Shown piece after piece: positions 1 through 10,248 of a stretch of DNA of 64,000 nucleotides. The notes under the pieces are model-generated. The model worked only from the letters and a program-made list of their open reading frames with translations. It was not told the DNA's origin and made no database searches. Origin of the DNA: Luteolibacter flavescens (GTDB lineage Bacteria > Verrucomicrobiota > Verrucomicrobiia > Verrucomicrobiales > Akkermansiaceae); NCBI RefSeq assembly GCF_025950085.1, contig NZ_JAPDDS010000020.1:1-64000 (forward strand), given 5' to 3'. The translations under genes were made by a program, and so were the position numbers. Position 1 is the stretch's first letter, and each line of letters starts with the position of its first letter.

Positions 1-111
1 CGGAGGATTCTCCAATGGTCGTGCGGCTCTGTACAGCCCAATTGCTCAACTTCAGTTAATTTTCAGACGGCTTCTTACCAAGGATCGGCGGGATACAAGT
101 CATCTAACAAG

Positions 112-765
112 ATGCAACTCTACCTCTCATCGTATCTTATCGGCGATCAAGGTCACCACCTCGCGAACCTCGCACGAGGCAAGACCGCGCTTGTGGTTTC
201 CAACGCCCTTGATTTCTCGAATGATTCCGAGCGGCTCATGGCTGGAATAAAGCGGGAGATTGGCCGGTTGGCGGACCTCGGGATTCCTGCGGAGCCATTG
301 GATCTCCGCGACTATTTCGGCTCCAGAGACCTTCTTTCCGAGAAGCTCGCGGCGGCTGGCATGTTGTGGGTGCTCGGAGGCAATACCTTCCTGCTCCGCA
401 AGGCCATGCACCTCAGCGGTCTCGACCAACTGATCCATGGCAAAATCGATGACGAGCATTTCCTCTACGGAGGCTACAGCGCCGGCGTCTGCGTTCTTTC
501 CCCTTCACTGAGAGGCATTCACCTGGCGGATCAACCGGAAGCTCCGGCCCACGGATATGAGCATCCCATCATATGGGAAGGGCTTGGCATCATCGACTAC
601 TACATCGTGCCTCATTACAGATGCGACCACTTCGAATCGGAAAGCATGGAGGCTGTCGTGGACTACTACCGTGAGAATGACCTCCCGTATCGAGCAATTC
701 CGGATGGCGAAGTCATCCTCGACGCAACCCACAACAGGGGACAAGTCGTCGCGCCCAACCCCTGA
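112..765 (+). CDS. Peptidase S51 (dipeptidase E-like) family protein
   Basis: The 217-aa product has the class I glutamine-amidotransferase-like fold pattern of peptidase E. A GGN turn lies at residues 89-91, and the nucleophile elbow GGYSAG places the serine at about residue 123. A downstream PHY..DH segment (His168/His173) could supply the catalytic histidine. Family members cleave Asp-X dipeptides or related small substrates in the cytosol, and no signal peptide is visible. The length is close to that of dipeptidase E (about 230 aa). The gene stands alone, convergent with bamA, and a strong hairpin follows its stop. Substrate specificity cannot be read from the sequence; cyanophycinase-like relatives share the same fold. 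Confidence 0.8.
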   Translation: MQLYLSSYLIGDQGHHLANLARGKTALVVSNALDFSNDSERLMAGIKREIGRLADLGIPAEPLDLRDYFGSRDLLSEKLAAAGMLWVLGGNTFLLRKAMHLSGLDQLIHGKIDDEHFLYGGYSAGVCVLSPSLRGIHLADQPEAPAHGYEHPIIWEGLGIIDYYIVPHYRCDHFESESMEAVVDYYRENDLPYRAIPDGEVILDATHNRGQVVAPNP

Positions 766-812
766 TCCGACCTCGGTGACCGCCACAACCCGCCGTCGCG
801 CTCACCAAAACA

Positions 813-842
813 AAAAGGGCTGCGGTTGCCCGCAGCCCTTTT
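813..842. terminator. Bidirectional hairpin terminator between the S51 peptidase gene and bamA
   Basis: A perfect 13-bp inverted repeat (arms 813-825 and 830-842, loop TTGC) has A-rich and T-rich outer ends. It lies between the stop codons of two convergent genes and can work as an intrinsic terminator in both directions. Confidence 0.8.
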
Positions 843-865
843 GAAGTTCTTAGCCTAAGCCCGGC

Positions 866-3268
866 TTAGTACTGGTAGTTCAGGTAGAAGTTGAACTGGC
901 CGCCGTTGTCGGCGAGCGGGTCCGGGCTGTCGATCGGGATCGCGTAGTCGAGGGCGATCGGCACGGGGCTGATCGGCAGCTTCAGGCGGACACCCACGCC
1001 GAAGTCGTGGTAGAGATCGCTCGGGCTCGGGTCCCAGGCACCTTCGTTGACGAAGCCGAGGTCGTAGAAGACAGCGGCGCGGACATTGTCGATGACCGGC
1101 ACGGTGTATTCCGCGGAGAGGAAGCCGAGCGACTTGCCGCCGACCACTTCACCGGTGATGGAGTCGCGGGGACCCACGTCGCGGAACTCGAAGCCGCGCA
1201 GCGTGCGGCCGCCACCGAGGAAGAGGCGGTCGAAGATCGGTACCTCGCCGCTGGTGGCATCCACAAAGGCAAGCTCACCATTGAGCGAGAAGATCGAGTC
1301 CCAAGCGAGATTCCAATACTTCTGGCCCTGCACGGAGAGCGAGTAGATGTCCACATCGCCACCCAGCACGGAGCCGGCGAGAGTGAGGCCGATGTCGAAC
1401 TTCTCGCCCGAGCGGGTCTCGATGACCGCGTCGCGGCTGTCGTAGACGTAGTTCAGGCCGAGCGCGCTACGGACGAAGTCACCATCCTCATCGAGGAGCG
1501 ACGGGCGCGGGTAGGGATTGGCAGGGCTGACCGGGAAGGTCGGGTTGTTCGCGAGCCAGTTGTTCGTGAGGGTGCCCACGGCGGACTCAACATCCACGGA
1601 GACATTCTCGAGGCGGTACTCCAGCTTGATGGAGCCCTTTTCACCCCAAGGCTTGCGGATGAAGGCGGAGAAACCGGCATTCGTCTGCTCGTAGAAGTCG
1701 GAGTAGTACTGCGAGTCCTTGTAGAAGAGTTCACCACCCAGCGCGAGCTGCTGGTCCATGAACCACGGCTCGACGAGCGAGACGCTGAAGTCCGTCCGCT
1801 CGGAGCCGAGGCGGAGATTCATGCCGAAGCGCTGGCCGGCACCCGTGAAGGCCCACGGGTTCATGATGTCGAAGTTCGTCTGCTCCAGGTTGATGAAGCC
1901 CACGATGCTGTCGATGGAGCTGAAGCCGATACCGGCGCTGATGGAGCCGGTGCGGCGCTCGTCTACGAGCACGTCGATGTCGCGGTAGCCGCCACGACCA
2001 TCGCTGGAGTCCACCTGGACGCTGTTGAAGTATTGCAGGTTGTCGAGACGGGCCTTGGCGGTGTCGAGCTCCACGGAGTTGAACCAGTCGCCCGGCTTGA
2101 GCGGCATTTCACGGCGGATGACCTTGTCCTGGGTCTTGGTGTTGCCGCCGATGTTGATACGGCCGACGCGGTAGCGGGAGCCTTCGGTGATGCGGTAGAC
2201 GATGTTGACCTGATTCGGGCCGGCGTCGCGGATGTCCGGGGTGACGGTCGCGTCGGCATAGCCGCGGGAGCCGTAGTAGCTGCGGATCATCTTGATGTCG
2301 TCCCGCATCTTCTTCGAGGAGTAGGCATCGCCGCCATTGAGCGAGAGAGCCGGGTAGAGTTCCTCGGGCTTGAAGACCGTCATGCGGCCGAAGCCGACAC
2401 CAGCGACGGTATACTTCGCGCCTTCATTGATCTGGATGACGAGGTCCACGCGACCGTCGCCGACGGCATCGCGGCGGACGCTGCCGCTCACGCGGAGGTA
2501 GCCGTGGGTGCGGTAGTAATCGAGCACCGCCTCAAGGTCGGAGTCGAGCTGATCCACCTCGAAGCGGCCGGACTTGCTGATCCAGGAGAAGAAGCCCTTT
2601 TCCTTCACCTTCATCTGCTTGCGCAGGGTGCGGCCGTCGAAGACGGAATTTCCCTCGAAGCGGATGTCGCGGATCTCGTTCTTGCCGCCTTCCTCGATGA
2701 TGAAGATGAGGTCCTCACCGGTGCCGCTCTCGCTCGGCTGGGTGCGGTGGGAGATGACTACGTCCGGGTAGCCGTAGCCACGGTAGTAGGTCTCCAGATT
2801 CCGGCGGGCAGTGAGGATGGCGTCGTCGCTCAGCGCGCCGCCCACCTTCAGCTTGGTTTCCTTCGCGAGCTTTGTGTCGCTGAAAACGGTATTGCCGGTG
2901 AAGCCGACCGCCACGATCTGGCCGCGGGTCGCCACTTCGAAGATCACCTTGAGCGACTCGCCGACAGGCTCTGCCAGCACGCGCACGTCATTGACCAGGC
3001 CGGACTCGTAGAGCGACTTGATATCATTATCCACCTTCTCGCTGCGATAGGCCTCGCCGGCGCGGGTGGAGATCGAATTGCGCAGGCGGCCTTCGTCGAT
3101 CGTCGCCGAACCACGGTAGCTGATCGCCACCTCCGAGACGTTCTTGCCTTCGATATCCTGCGCCTTCGCCGGGCTGGCGGCAAAGCCGAGGAAGAACAGC
3201 GCCGCCAGGGACAGCCGGCGGGCGAGCGAGGCAAGGCCCCGTTTGGTTAGGAGGGATTGAATATCCAT
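866..3268 (-). CDS. bamA: Outer membrane protein assembly factor BamA
   Basis: The 800-aa protein has an N-terminal signal peptide (basic start, hydrophobic LAALFFLGFAAS, cleavage near AKA-QD). Tandem POTRA domains follow over roughly residues 40-430, then a C-terminal 16-stranded barrel. The barrel carries the conserved loop-6 motif GGGRTLRGFEF and ends in an alternating aromatic strand with a terminal Tyr. BamA inserts beta-barrel proteins into the outer membrane, and 800 aa is typical. It is transcribed away from tig and shares the 160-bp divergent region with it. No skp/ompH or lpx genes follow in this window, unlike in many proteobacteria. Confidence 0.95.
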   Translation of the reverse strand: MDIQSLLTKRGLASLARRLSLAALFFLGFAASPAKAQDIEGKNVSEVAISYRGSATIDEGRLRNSISTRAGEAYRSEKVDNDIKSLYESGLVNDVRVLAEPVGESLKVIFEVATRGQIVAVGFTGNTVFSDTKLAKETKLKVGGALSDDAILTARRNLETYYRGYGYPDVVISHRTQPSESGTGEDLIFIIEEGGKNEIRDIRFEGNSVFDGRTLRKQMKVKEKGFFSWISKSGRFEVDQLDSDLEAVLDYYRTHGYLRVSGSVRRDAVGDGRVDLVIQINEGAKYTVAGVGFGRMTVFKPEELYPALSLNGGDAYSSKKMRDDIKMIRSYYGSRGYADATVTPDIRDAGPNQVNIVYRITEGSRYRVGRINIGGNTKTQDKVIRREMPLKPGDWFNSVELDTAKARLDNLQYFNSVQVDSSDGRGGYRDIDVLVDERRTGSISAGIGFSSIDSIVGFINLEQTNFDIMNPWAFTGAGQRFGMNLRLGSERTDFSVSLVEPWFMDQQLALGGELFYKDSQYYSDFYEQTNAGFSAFIRKPWGEKGSIKLEYRLENVSVDVESAVGTLTNNWLANNPTFPVSPANPYPRPSLLDEDGDFVRSALGLNYVYDSRDAVIETRSGEKFDIGLTLAGSVLGGDVDIYSLSVQGQKYWNLAWDSIFSLNGELAFVDATSGEVPIFDRLFLGGGRTLRGFEFRDVGPRDSITGEVVGGKSLGFLSAEYTVPVIDNVRAAVFYDLGFVNEGAWDPSPSDLYHDFGVGVRLKLPISPVPIALDYAIPIDSPDPLADNGGQFNFYLNYQY

Positions 3269-3362
3269 GAGTATCGGCTAGCGGAAAGAATGGAACCTTT
3301 TCAGGGCAGGGGGCGTCAAGGCCCATGTAGGCGGCCCCCTTCCTAACGCCCTCACCTTCGCT

Positions 3363-3391
3363 TTGACAAGCTGAGTACGGCCCACTTAGCT
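3363..3391 (+). promoter_or_regulatory. Candidate sigma70-type promoter for tig-clpP
   Basis: A consensus -35 box TTGACA (3363-3368) is followed after exactly 17 bp by a weak -10-like TTAGCT (3386-3391), about 39 bp before the tig start codon. The -35 is strong; the -10 assignment is tentative. Confidence 0.4.
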
Positions 3392-3429
3392 TCCCGCCCC
3401 CGGCGAGTCCGGACCCACTTTTTCCCGTC

Positions 3430-4761
3430 ATGAACATCACCGTCGAAAAGCAGCCGAACTGCCTCGCCACGCTGCGCGTCCAAGTCCCTTCGGAAACCGT
3501 GCAGTCCGAGCGTGCCAAAATCGTCTCCGGATACACCGCCCAGGCCCGCATCCCCGGCTTCCGCCCGGGCAAGGCCCCGAAGAACGTCATCGAAAAGAAG
3601 TTCCAGTCCGCCATCGTGGAGGAACTCGACGACCGCCTGGTGCGCCAGGCCTATGACGAGGCGCTGCGCCAGGAAGCCCTGAAGGTGCTGAACTTCGGCA
3701 TCCCGCAGAACCTCGCCCACAACGAGGACGGAACCATCACCTTCAATGCCACCCTCACGCTGGCCCCGGAAGTGGCCCTGCCGGAATACAAGGGCATCCC
3801 CGTGAAGGCCCCGTCCACCGAGGTCACCGACGAGGAGATCGACGCCCAGCTCGACGGCCTGCGCCAGAACTTCGCCGACTATACGGACATCGAAGGCCGC
3901 GCCGCCGAAGCGGGCGACGTCCTCAAGATCGACTTCACCTCGTCCCTCGATGGCAAGCCTCTCGAGGAAGCCCTGGGCAAGCCTGCCGGCTACCTCAGCG
4001 GTCGCGAAGGCTTCGTGATGAAGCTGGACGAAAACAGCTTCCTCCCCGGCTTCTCCGCCCAAGCCGCCGGCCTGAATGTCGGCGAGTCGAAGGACATCGC
4101 CCTCACCATCCCGGAAGATTTCCCGCTTTCCGACCTGCGCGGCAAGGAAGTCGTCTTCCACGTCTCGGTGAAGGAACTGAAGCAGGCCGTCCTGCCGGAG
4201 CTGAATGACGAATTCGTCGCGAAGATCACCGGCGGCAAAACCGTCGAGGAGCTCCGCGCCCTCGCCAAGCAGCAGATCGAGATCGAGAAGCGCCGCCGCA
4301 TCGACGACCACAAGGTCAACCAGATCGTCGAGCACTTCAACTCGCTGGTGGACTTCGAGCTGCCGGACGACCTGCTCCGCCACGAGACGCAGGGCCAGGC
4401 CGACGCCCTCGTGCAGCGCGGCATGCAGTCCGGCATGACGCAGGACGAGATCGAGGCCCAGCAGGGCGAGATCATCGCCACCGCCGGCGACCAGGCCCGC
4501 ACGAACCTGAAGACGAACTTCATCCTGCAGGAAATCGCCCGCACGGAAGGCATCGTGGTCAGCGACCAAGAGCTGGTGAACCACCTCGCCATGATCGCGC
4601 AGCAGCGGAAGGAGAACCCGAAGAAGTTCATCAAGGACCTCCAGCGGAACGGCCGCATCCCCGGCATCCGCAACTCGATGCTGGTGGGCAAGGCCATTGA
4701 CTTCGTGCTGGAGCACGCCACCGTCGAGGAAGTTCAAGATGAACCATCTTCCAATGAGTGA
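3430..4761 (+). CDS. tig: Trigger factor, ribosome-associated chaperone
   Basis: The 443-aa protein has the full trigger-factor layout. An N-terminal ribosome-binding domain contains the signature loop GFRPGKAP (residues 43-50). An FKBP-type peptidyl-prolyl isomerase domain spans about 155-245, and a helical C-terminal chaperone arm follows. It binds the ribosomal tunnel exit and shields nascent chains. The stop codon overlaps the start of clpP by 23 bp, and clpX follows 72 bp after clpP. This is the common tig-clpP-clpX order, which couples folding to proteolysis. Confidence 0.95.
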   Translation: MNITVEKQPNCLATLRVQVPSETVQSERAKIVSGYTAQARIPGFRPGKAPKNVIEKKFQSAIVEELDDRLVRQAYDEALRQEALKVLNFGIPQNLAHNEDGTITFNATLTLAPEVALPEYKGIPVKAPSTEVTDEEIDAQLDGLRQNFADYTDIEGRAAEAGDVLKIDFTSSLDGKPLEEALGKPAGYLSGREGFVMKLDENSFLPGFSAQAAGLNVGESKDIALTIPEDFPLSDLRGKEVVFHVSVKELKQAVLPELNDEFVAKITGGKTVEELRALAKQQIEIEKRRRIDDHKVNQIVEHFNSLVDFELPDDLLRHETQGQADALVQRGMQSGMTQDEIEAQQGEIIATAGDQARTNLKTNFILQEIARTEGIVVSDQELVNHLAMIAQQRKENPKKFIKDLQRNGRIPGIRNSMLVGKAIDFVLEHATVEEVQDEPSSNE

Positions 4762-5446
4762 TTTCCCGAACGTGATCCGCTCCGGCGGATCACCGCAGAA
4801 CAGCTACTACGTCCCCGTGGTCGTCGAACAGGACGGCCGCGGCGAGCGCTCCTTTGACATCTACTCGCGGCTCCTGAAGGACCGCATCATCTTCATCGGC
4901 ACCGGGATCGACGACTTCGTCGCGAACTCGGTGATCGCACAGCTCCTCTTCCTGCAGATGCAGGATCCGAAGAAGGACGTGCATATCTACATCAACAGCC
5001 CCGGCGGTTCCGTGACCGCCGGCCTGGCGATGTATGACACGATGCAATTCCTGACCTGCGACGTGAATACCTACTGCATCGGCATCGCCGCCTCCATGGG
5101 CTCGGTGCTGCTGACAGCGGGCACGAAGGGCAAGCGCTTCTGCCTGCCGAACTCGCACGTGATGATCCACCAGGTCTCCGGCGGCGCCCAGGGCACGGCC
5201 CTCGATGTCGAGCGGACCTTCGGATTCATGATCAACCTGAACAACCGCTTGCACGGCATTTTGGCCAAACACAGCGGCAAAACGGTGGAACAGGTCAAAA
5301 AAGACTCCGAACGGGATAATTACATGACCGGCGAGGAAGCCGTGGCCTATGGCTTGGTCGACAAGGTCCTCGAAAACCGGAAGGAACTTCCGGACGCCGT
5401 GGCAGCCCTGGCTGACACGAATGACGGAAAAAAGGACGACGTCTGA
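4739..5446 (+). CDS. clpP: ATP-dependent Clp protease proteolytic subunit
   Basis: The start is set at 4739 because an AGGA Shine-Dalgarno (4727-4730) lies 8 nt upstream. The reading frame is open further upstream, but that extension only overlaps tig. The 235-aa product has the Ser-His-Asp triad: Ser119 in AASMG, His144 in VMIHQ, and Asp193 in SERDNY. It forms the tetradecameric chamber fed by ClpX. The first 23 bp overlap the 3' end of tig, which suggests translational coupling. An internal ATG at 4754 is an alternative start. Confidence 0.95.
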   Translation: MNHLPMSDFPNVIRSGGSPQNSYYVPVVVEQDGRGERSFDIYSRLLKDRIIFIGTGIDDFVANSVIAQLLFLQMQDPKKDVHIYINSPGGSVTAGLAMYDTMQFLTCDVNTYCIGIAASMGSVLLTAGTKGKRFCLPNSHVMIHQVSGGAQGTALDVERTFGFMINLNNRLHGILAKHSGKTVEQVKKDSERDNYMTGEEAVAYGLVDKVLENRKELPDAVAALADTNDGKKDDV

Positions 5447-5465
5447 AGTCTTTTCAGCTAAGTTC

Positions 5466-5502
5466 AGGCGTCGGGCTGTCCAGCCCGGCGCCTGCTGTTT
5501 TT
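5466..5502 (+). terminator. Hairpin with T-tract between clpP and clpX
   Basis: Arms AGGCG-CGGGCTG and CAGCCCG-CGCCT (5466-5493, one mismatch) are followed by CTGTTTTT. It looks like an intrinsic terminator or attenuator that could reduce read-through from tig-clpP into clpX. Confidence 0.65.
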
Positions 5503-5518
5503 ATACCCCGGCACCCCT

Positions 5519-6799
5519 ATGGCACGCGCCTCAAATCTCACGATGTGTTCCTTCTGTGGCAAGAGCCACTCGGAGGTCAAAAAGCTGATCGCCGGCCCGG
5601 GCGTCTATATCTGCAACGAGTGCGTCGAGGTCTGCTCGAACATCCTCGACAAGGAACTCGCCGAAGGCACGACCAAGGCCTCCAAGGGCCGCCGCAACCA
5701 GCAGGGCAGCAAGCGGCTCCCCTCGCCCGCCGAACTGCGCGCCCGCCTCGATGAATTCGTCATCGGCCAGGAGCATGCGAAGAAGGTGCTCTCGGTGGCC
5801 GTGTACAATCACTACCAGCGCCTGCGCCAGGATCACCCGAGTCTGGCAGAGGAATTCGCCGGCGTGGAAATCGAGAAGTCGAACGTGCTGCTGCTGGGCC
5901 CCACCGGCTCCGGCAAGACACTGCTCGCCCGCACGCTCGCGCGCCTGCTCGATGTGCCTTTCTGCATCGTGGACGCCACCACGCTCACGGAGGCCGGCTA
6001 CGTCGGCGAGGACGTGGAGAACATCATCCTGCGCCTGCTGCAGGCATCCGATTTCGATGTCGAGCGCGCCGAGCGCGGCATTATCTACGTGGACGAGATC
6101 GACAAGATCGGCCGCAAGACCGAGAACGTCTCGATCACCCGCGATGTCTCCGGCGAGGGCGTCCAGCAGGCCCTGCTGAAGATCCTCGAAGGCACGGTGT
6201 GCAATGTCCCGCCGCAGGGTGGCCGCAAGCACCCGCAGCAGGAGTATATCCAGGTGAATACGGAGAAGATCCTCTTCATCTGCGGCGGTGCCTTCGTCGG
6301 ACTCGAGGACATGATCGAGCGCCGTCTCGGCCGCAGCACGCTCGGCTTCCACGGCCGGAAGGAAGAAGTGAAGTCCGCCACCGGCAACGTGCTCGACCTG
6401 ACCGAGCCGGAGGACCTGCTGCACTTCGGCCTCATCCCGGAATTCATCGGACGCCTGCCCGTCATCTCCGCGCTCCGCAAGCTGACCGAGGACGAGCTGA
6501 TTTCCATCCTCACCGAGCCGAAGAACGCGCTGGTGAAGCAATACGGCAAGCAGCTCGCCCTGAACGGCGTGAAGCTCCGCGTGACCCGCGATGCCCTGCG
6601 CGCGCTGGCCGAGGAGGCCGTCCGCCGCGGCACCGGTGCCCGCGCCCTGCGCTCCATCTTCGAGCGGCTGATGCTCGACGTGATGTACGAGGTGCCGTCG
6701 AAGGGCGACATCGAAGCCATCACCATCAACCGCCCTGTCGTCCTCGGCGAGCGCCCGCCCCTCATGCGGCGCAAGCGCGCGGACAAGGACGCGGCTTGA
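5519..6799 (+). CDS. clpX: Clp protease ATP-binding subunit ClpX
   Basis: This 426-aa AAA+ unfoldase has the N-terminal C4 zinc-binding domain (Cys10, Cys13, Cys32, Cys35). It has Walker A GPTGSGKT (127-134), Walker B with VDEID (191-195), and the C-terminal ClpB-D2-like domain. It recognises tagged substrates, unfolds them and feeds ClpP. It directly follows clpP and is closed by its own hairpin. Length and motifs are standard. Confidence 0.97.
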   Translation: MARASNLTMCSFCGKSHSEVKKLIAGPGVYICNECVEVCSNILDKELAEGTTKASKGRRNQQGSKRLPSPAELRARLDEFVIGQEHAKKVLSVAVYNHYQRLRQDHPSLAEEFAGVEIEKSNVLLLGPTGSGKTLLARTLARLLDVPFCIVDATTLTEAGYVGEDVENIILRLLQASDFDVERAERGIIYVDEIDKIGRKTENVSITRDVSGEGVQQALLKILEGTVCNVPPQGGRKHPQQEYIQVNTEKILFICGGAFVGLEDMIERRLGRSTLGFHGRKEEVKSATGNVLDLTEPEDLLHFGLIPEFIGRLPVISALRKLTEDELISILTEPKNALVKQYGKQLALNGVKLRVTRDALRALAEEAVRRGTGARALRSIFERLMLDVMYEVPSKGDIEAITINRPVVLGERPPLMRRKRADKDAA

Positions 6800-6823
6800 T
6801 CGTTCGCCAGATTTGAATCAATC

Positions 6824-6865
6824 GAGACAGGGTGCCGCTTCAGGTGCCCTGTCTCATTTCTTTTC
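6824..6865 (+). terminator. Intrinsic terminator of clpX
   Basis: A perfect 9-bp stem (GAGACAGGG at 6824-6832, CCCTGTCTC at 6847-6855) can be extended inward by two wobble and two GC pairs. It is followed by ATTTCTTTTC, 24 bp after the clpX stop. Confidence 0.8.
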
Positions 6866-6978
6866 GGGCTCGGAGTTCTTTTCAAGAGTCCTTGCGTTCG
6901 TTCCAACGCGAACCAGCGGCGTGAAGGCGAAACGGCAGCGACATTGCCACAGGGCCATCCGGCTGCTAGTTTACGGTC

Positions 6979-7521
6979 ATGAGCAGCGTCCTCGAAGCCT
7001 CGGAACGCACCGCAGTCGAGCATGACCGGACCGCATTCAATCTCGCGGTGTGGGACAAGATTGTCGCGAATCCGGAATTCGCCCGGATGCCTTACCGCTT
7101 TGAAACCGACGAGCACGGCCAGATCATCATGTCTCCCCCTCCCGCCCCGAGCCACGGAAACAAGCAGTCTGAAATTTCTTATTGGCTTCGACGCCTCTCA
7201 CCCAAAGGCCGGGTGATCACCGAGTGCCCCATCTCCACGCGCAAGGGCGTGAAGTCTGCAGATGTCGCGTGGTGCTCTCCCGATGTCTGGCAGGAATCGG
7301 AAGGCAAGTCCTGCCTGCTGAGGTCGCCCGAAATCTGCGTGGAGGTCATTTCTCCCTCCAATACGAGCAGCGAGATCGAGGAGAAAAAGCAGCTCTACTT
7401 CGACGCGGGCGCGAAGGAGGTCTGGCTGTGCTCCGAGAACGGAATGATGAGCTTTTTCGTGGCAGGCAAATCCGTGGGCGCATCGGAAATGATCCCGGCA
7501 TTCCCAACGCAGATCGAGTGA
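6979..7521 (+). CDS. Uma2 family (DUF820) putative endonuclease
   Basis: The 180-aa protein matches the Uma2/DUF820 layout. After an N-terminal helical part comes a PD-(D/E)XK-like core: Asp95 in SADVAW, then Glu122 in ICVEVISPSN, then the EEKKQLYFDAGAKEVWL segment with a conserved lysine. The family is widespread and multicopy in cyanobacteria, planctomycetes and verrucomicrobia. It is predicted to be a restriction-like nuclease, but its biological role is unknown. It is monocistronic between clpX and an S41 peptidase gene. Confidence 0.85.
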   Translation: MSSVLEASERTAVEHDRTAFNLAVWDKIVANPEFARMPYRFETDEHGQIIMSPPPAPSHGNKQSEISYWLRRLSPKGRVITECPISTRKGVKSADVAWCSPDVWQESEGKSCLLRSPEICVEVISPSNTSSEIEEKKQLYFDAGAKEVWLCSENGMMSFFVAGKSVGASEMIPAFPTQIE

Positions 7522-7576
7522 GCTGAAGAAAAAGTTCCCGATTCCAATATCCGCCGCGGCTCCCTAGCCTCGCGTC

Positions 7577-8779
7577 GTGCGTGCTATCCTGCTGGCCCTG
7601 CTACCCGCCATCGTCTTCGCGGATCCCGCGACCCCGCCCGACCCGGACGAGGCTGCCTATCCGGCGATCGAGCGTTTCGTGAAGGTGCTCGAGCAGGTTC
7701 GCCAGCGGCATCCGGATGCGGACAAGGTGGAGTATGACCGGCTGGTGAACCATGCGCTGGAGGGTATGCTTTCCAGCCTCGATCCCTTCTCCAGCTTCAT
7801 CCATCCGGAGATGGCGCGAGCCATGGAGGCGGACCCGAAGCTGGACCCCTACCTGCCCTCGCTCGGGCTGACCGTCGGCGTGCGGGATGACGGGTCTTTC
7901 ATCTCGAACATCGCACCTGCCACTCCGGCATCGCGCGCCAATCTCCTGCCCGGCTCCGCGATCCTCGAGGTGGATGGCGATCCGCCGCCACCGCTGGAGA
8001 TCCTGCTTTCCTCGCTGCGCAAGCCGCCGGGCGAGCGGACGAAGCTGAAGCTGAAATCCCCCGCCGAGCCCAAGCCCGTCGAGGTCGAGCTCATCCACAT
8101 CGCCGTCGAGGAGAAGGCGGTGACCGATGCCCGCCTGTTGGACGAGGCCGGCACCGGCTACATCCGCCTCGCGTCCTTCATGGGAAGCTGCGCTCGCGAA
8201 ATGGAAGCCGCGCTCGATGAACTGGAAGACAAGGGCATGAAGCGCCTCATCCTCGACCTGCGGGGAAATCCCGGCGGCGACCTTCACCAGACCGTGCAGA
8301 TCCTGGGCTTCTTCCTGCCGCCGAATACCGCGGTGGTGACGACCCAGGGTCGCGGCGGCGAAGTGCAGGGCGAGCCGCTCAAGACCCCCGAGCGCCAGCG
8401 CCGCAAGCGCGAGTACCCCATCAACGTGCTGATCGACCACATGTCCGCTTCAGCCTCCGAGCTCACCGCGGGCGCGCTGCAGGACCTGAAGCGCGCGGTG
8501 ATCGTCGGCGAGACCAGCTACGGCAAGGGCTCCGTGCAGAACATCATCCCCATGGGTGGCGGGACGGCGCTGCGACTCACCATCGCGACCTATCACACGC
8601 CATCCGGCAAGACGCCGCACCGCACGGGCATCACTCCGGACGTGAAGGTGAATTTCACCGACGCCGATCGCGAGAAGCTCGCACTCTCCTACCGCCGCGC
8701 GGCCCTGACTGCCGATGAGGCGAAGCAGCTCGAAGGCTGGCAAGACCCCGGGCTGAAAGCCGCAGGCGAAGCGAAGTGA
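7577..8779 (+). CDS. S41 family C-terminal processing peptidase
   Basis: The 400-aa protein uses a GTG start and opens with a signal peptide (residues 1-16, ending at FA-DP). A degenerate PDZ domain lies near 95-165. The S41 catalytic core has Ser292 in the SASASE motif and Lys317 in ETSYGKGSVQ, the Ser-Lys dyad spacing of Prc/CtpA. It should act in the periplasm on exposed C-termini. The PDZ part is shorter than in typical CtpA, and the protein lacks the extra C-terminal domain of long Prc. It converges with the next gene with 7 bp between the stops. Confidence 0.9.
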   Translation: MRAILLALLPAIVFADPATPPDPDEAAYPAIERFVKVLEQVRQRHPDADKVEYDRLVNHALEGMLSSLDPFSSFIHPEMARAMEADPKLDPYLPSLGLTVGVRDDGSFISNIAPATPASRANLLPGSAILEVDGDPPPPLEILLSSLRKPPGERTKLKLKSPAEPKPVEVELIHIAVEEKAVTDARLLDEAGTGYIRLASFMGSCAREMEAALDELEDKGMKRLILDLRGNPGGDLHQTVQILGFFLPPNTAVVTTQGRGGEVQGEPLKTPERQRRKREYPINVLIDHMSASASELTAGALQDLKRAVIVGETSYGKGSVQNIIPMGGGTALRLTIATYHTPSGKTPHRTGITPDVKVNFTDADREKLALSYRRAALTADEAKQLEGWQDPGLKAAGEAK

Positions 8780-8786
8780 GCTCCCG

Positions 8787-10130
8787 TCACTCCCCGTCCG
8801 CGCCCACCACTCGCAATTGCGTGCAGAGCCACTGCGGCAGGTCATCGATCTGGTAACCGAGGTCGGCGTAGTAGGCGATGAAGCCCTTGTCCGGCTTCGG
8901 GCCGTTCGCGATGATCGGCTCGCCGTCCTTGATCTTGATCGGCAGTGATTCCCAGCGCGACTTGCGGAAGTCGCGGGTCTCGGAGCGCGCATACCAAAGG
9001 CGCGCCTCGCGCGGGGCGGGGTCCGCGGTGATCGTCAGCTCGAGGCTGCCATCGGCGCGCGAGCCATGCTTCCACGCCAGCTTCGGCAGCGGCTTGCCGG
9101 TGAGCTGGTGGCGGACGAAGGCGGAGACATTGTTGATCGCGCGGTCCGGGCTAAGCTTTCGCCCGCCCGCATCGCGTTCGGTCAGGTCGTGGCCCGCATT
9201 CGGGGAGTAGGAGATGTATTTCTCACCGGGCAGCGCGTCCCAGTAGAGGTTCAGCGCATCCGTGCTCCAGTAGGGGTCGTTGTTCCCCAACACGATGAGC
9301 TTCGGCATGGTAAAGCGCTCGCGGTAGGTCCACGGATCGACCATCGACCAGAGCTGGTTCGCGCGCGGCGTGTCCGGGATCGGCACGAGCCCGCGCTTCG
9401 TATAGGGCGAGATTTCCTCGCTGGGGCCGCCGAGTGACTTCTGCTGGTGGGTGAGCTGGTCGCGCATGTTCAGCACGTCGATGACCATCGGCGTGATCGC
9501 CATCACGCGGGGGTCATTCGCTGCGGTGAGCCAGGTGGTCCAGCCACGCTTCGACCCACCGCCGACGATGAATTTCTCCACCGGCCCGCCCCACTCCTGC
9601 TTGCCGAATTCCTGGAGCGAATCCATCGCCTTCACCACGCTCTTCACCATCGGGAAGAGCAGCGGCCACGACGAATCCCCGGAGTCGAGGAAGCGGACGA
9701 AGGTCTCCGCAATCAGGTCGTCCTCCCGCTTGCCGTCGAACAAGGGCTGGTTCGGCACGCCGAGCAGCAGCGCCACCGGGGCCTTGATCTTGCCCGCGAG
9801 CAGCGCCGCATACATCGCCTTTTGCTCGGAAGCGCTGCCACCTTCATTCAGCAGCAGCATCTTCCCCGTCGGCGCGTCCGGCGGGCGCACGATCAGGAGA
9901 TCATGGGTCCAGGTGATGCCTTGCCAGACCTGCGAGGTCAGCTTCAGGCGCCACACCTTCGCGATGCCGAAGTCCTTCGAATCCTCGATCTTCCAGCCCG
10001 AGCCGGGCTCGGCCTTCGTGAGGTAGGTGCCGAGGTCGGCCGGGATGGCAGGCGGCTCCTTCGCAAACGACAGGGCGGGCGCGCCAAGCAGCAGCGCGAG
10101 AGGCAGGACAAGCTTTCCGAGCAAACGCAT
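8787..10130 (-). CDS. PhoPQ-activated pathogenicity-related (PqaA-like) secreted protein
   Basis: The start is placed at the internal ATG (10130) because it begins a clear signal peptide (MRLLGKLVLPLALLLG..SFA). The upstream in-frame extension lacks such features. The 447-aa product has an alpha/beta-hydrolase core with nucleophile elbow VGGGSKRGW (Ser193) and a late NAGHDL histidine segment, the pattern of the PhoPQ_related family. Substrate is unknown; the name comes from Salmonella PqaA. It lies between convergent S41 and divergent tsaD genes. Confidence 0.85.
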   Translation of the reverse strand: MRLLGKLVLPLALLLGAPALSFAKEPPAIPADLGTYLTKAEPGSGWKIEDSKDFGIAKVWRLKLTSQVWQGITWTHDLLIVRPPDAPTGKMLLLNEGGSASEQKAMYAALLAGKIKAPVALLLGVPNQPLFDGKREDDLIAETFVRFLDSGDSSWPLLFPMVKSVVKAMDSLQEFGKQEWGGPVEKFIVGGGSKRGWTTWLTAANDPRVMAITPMVIDVLNMRDQLTHQQKSLGGPSEEISPYTKRGLVPIPDTPRANQLWSMVDPWTYRERFTMPKLIVLGNNDPYWSTDALNLYWDALPGEKYISYSPNAGHDLTERDAGGRKLSPDRAINNVSAFVRHQLTGKPLPKLAWKHGSRADGSLELTITADPAPREARLWYARSETRDFRKSRWESLPIKIKDGEPIIANGPKPDKGFIAYYADLGYQIDDLPQWLCTQLRVVGADGE

Positions 10131-10248
10131 CCACCATGCTACCCGCCCCCGGCGATGGCACAAGCGGCAGATTTCCCGCCGCACACCGCTCGACTACCGG
10201 TGATTCTTTCCTTGGCACGCGGCCCGTCTTCCCCGGACGCTTCCCGGC

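Noticed and set aside
1007-3250. A 747-codon open frame antisense to bamA
   Set aside because: It mirrors the codon bias of bamA on the other strand and gives an Ala/Val/Asp/Glu-rich product without domains. Similar long antisense frames over the GH127-like, FGGY and giant TPR genes were rejected for the same reason.
6813-7025. A 70-codon frame after clpX
   Set aside because: It begins just before the clpX terminator hairpin, overlaps the Uma2 start and has no protein-like features.
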